The notes under the pieces: model-generated | Seen by the model: the letters and a program-made list of their open reading frames with translations, nothing else | What the model was told of the DNA's origin: nothing | Databases searched by the model: none | Translations under genes and position numbers: made by a program | Shown here: piece after piece, positions 63,303 through 64,000 of the stretch | Position numbering within the stretch: the first letter of the stretch is position 1 | Layout of the letters: the number at the start of each line of letters is the position of its first letter | Assembly: GCF_030651625.1 (NCBI RefSeq) | Contig: NZ_JAUSCF010000038.1 | Span: 31,339 to 95,338, forward strand | DNA: 64,000 nucleotides | Direction: 5' to 3' | Source of the DNA: Hydrogenophaga sp. | GTDB taxonomy: Bacteria; Pseudomonadota; Gammaproteobacteria; Burkholderiales; Burkholderiaceae_C

Positions 63303-63773
63303 ATGAGCATCACCGTCAAGATCGATCTGGGCTACGAGTTCGACGTCAAAGCCAAGGCGGCCGATGTGTTCGCCCTGCTGTCGGATGTGCCGGCCTCGGT
63401 GGCACATTTTCCCAAAGTCGAGCAGCTCACCGACATGGGCGGCGGCGTCTACCAATGGGAGATGGAGAAAGTGGGTACCTCGCAGGTCAACATCCAGACG
63501 GTGTACGCCAGCAAATACACCAGCGACAAGGCCAAGGGCCTGGTCAAGTGGACCCCGGTCAAGGGCGTGGGCAATGCGCTGGTGGGTGGCCACTGGAAGA
63601 TTGTGGACAACAAGAAATCCACTGGCATCACGCTGGCGATCCAGGGTGAGATCGAGGTACCGTTGCCGGGCCTGATGAAGATTGTGGTGGCGCCGGTGGT
63701 CGAAGGCGAGTTCGAGAAACTGGTCGAGAAGTACATCGACAACCTGATCAAGGCCTTCGGCGGCGAGGCTTGA
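63303..63773 (+). CDS. SRPBCC family protein
   Basis: A 156-residue protein of the SRPBCC/START-like superfamily: FDVKAKAADVFALLSDVPASVAHFP, then the strand series GGVYQWEMEKVG and VKWTPVKGVGNALVGGHWKI, and the C-terminal helix FEKLVEKYIDNLIKAF. A strong GAGAGGAGACAC site precedes the ATG at 63303. It may bind a hydrophobic ligand. The ligand is unknown. Confidence 0.88.
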   Translation: MSITVKIDLGYEFDVKAKAADVFALLSDVPASVAHFPKVEQLTDMGGGVYQWEMEKVGTSQVNIQTVYASKYTSDKAKGLVKWTPVKGVGNALVGGHWKIVDNKKSTGITLAIQGEIEVPLPGLMKIVVAPVVEGEFEKLVEKYIDNLIKAFGGEA

Positions 63774-63797
63774 GGGGATGGAACGCTAGAGCCGAGA

Positions 63798-64000
63798 TGC
63801 CCCCTACCAAGGGCAGCAAGGGTGCGGCTCCGCCGGCCCAAGGTGCCGCCCCTTCTCCCACCGAAGGCGAGAGAGGGGGGTCGCGCGAAGCGCGGCGGGA
63901 CCAATGCCACCACCTCCGAGGATGAAGTGCCCCTGCCAAGGGCACCAAGGGTCCGGCTTGGCCGGCCCAAGGTGCCGCCCCCCTCCCGCCGAAGGCGAGA
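63798..64000. repeat. Tandem intergenic repeat at the window end
   Basis: Two similar units start tgccccctaccaagg (63798) and tgcccctgccaaggg (63928), 130 bases apart, both running through ggcccaaggtgccgcccc and ending gaaggcgaga. The second runs to the window edge and may continue. It encodes nothing recognised and is probably a GC-rich intergenic repeat of the genus. Confidence 0.7.

Noticed and set aside
1..64000. CRISPR arrays, rRNA, tRNA genes or a replication origin
   Set aside because: I looked for regularly spaced repeats, tRNA-like cloverleafs and DnaA-box clusters and saw none.

Overview
The window reads as chromosomal DNA of a GC-rich betaproteobacterium, most likely a Comamonadaceae member close to Hydrogenophaga. 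This rests on the codon use, the Porin_4-type porin, the GlnRS, the two-gene YeeE/DUF6691 set, the leucine-rich-repeat kinase, DUF2789/DUF924/DUF938 genes and short GC-rich intergenic repeats. The genus is an inference from recognised proteins; no rRNA or tRNA gene was found to confirm it. Genes are densely packed on both strands, mostly singly or in pairs.

Layout. 0-9.7 kb: mutS overlapping a proteasome-like Anbu peptidase, an alpha/beta hydrolase, a PAS sensor histidine kinase, then on the minus strand uppP plus an MFS transporter, and a DUF1439 lipoprotein. 9.7-17.5 kb: a sensor-kinase remnant, a PIG-L deacetylase, a Tyr/Pro-repeat secreted protein, DUF924, a choice-of-anchor I lipoprotein and the kefF-kefC potassium-efflux pair. 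17.8-19.5 kb: a lipoprotein followed by a GH19 lysozyme-like protein whose C-terminus resembles the XVIPCD export signal of bacteria-killing type IV secretion systems; I read these as an immunity/effector pair. 19.6-24.3 kb: glnS, a holin-like membrane protein, an antitoxin with a frameshifted RelE/ParE toxin, a truncated REP-type transposase and a HemK-like methyltransferase.

24.3-33.7 kb is the most accessory-looking part: an unassigned 667-base stretch, an ODP-type metallo-hydrolase, a MntA/HepT pair whose toxin has an amber codon inside its catalytic motif, a NERD-domain helicase, cheV, a serine hydrolase, a LysR remnant and a GIY-YIG-like protein. 33.7-64 kb is mostly housekeeping and conserved hypothetical genes: an RluE-type pseudouridine synthase, pyroglutamyl peptidase, two metallopeptidases, a tRNA acp-transferase (DTW), a DOPA-dioxygenase-like protein, a porin, an AI-2E transporter, a Sel1 lipoprotein, a VolA-like esterase, a degenerate GGDEF protein, a divergent SRAP protein, a Tat-exported aldo/keto reductase, the LRR kinase, a split thiosulfate-type transporter, TerB, RcnB-like and DsbG-like envelope proteins, an AhpD-like protein and the RbgA/YlqF GTPase.

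Recurring themes are envelope proteins (at least six lipoproteins and a porin), decaying toxin-antitoxin loci, and intergenic repeats whose edges supply start or stop codons of neighbouring genes. The best candidate for a new system is the lysozyme/lipoprotein pair at 17.8-19.5 kb.
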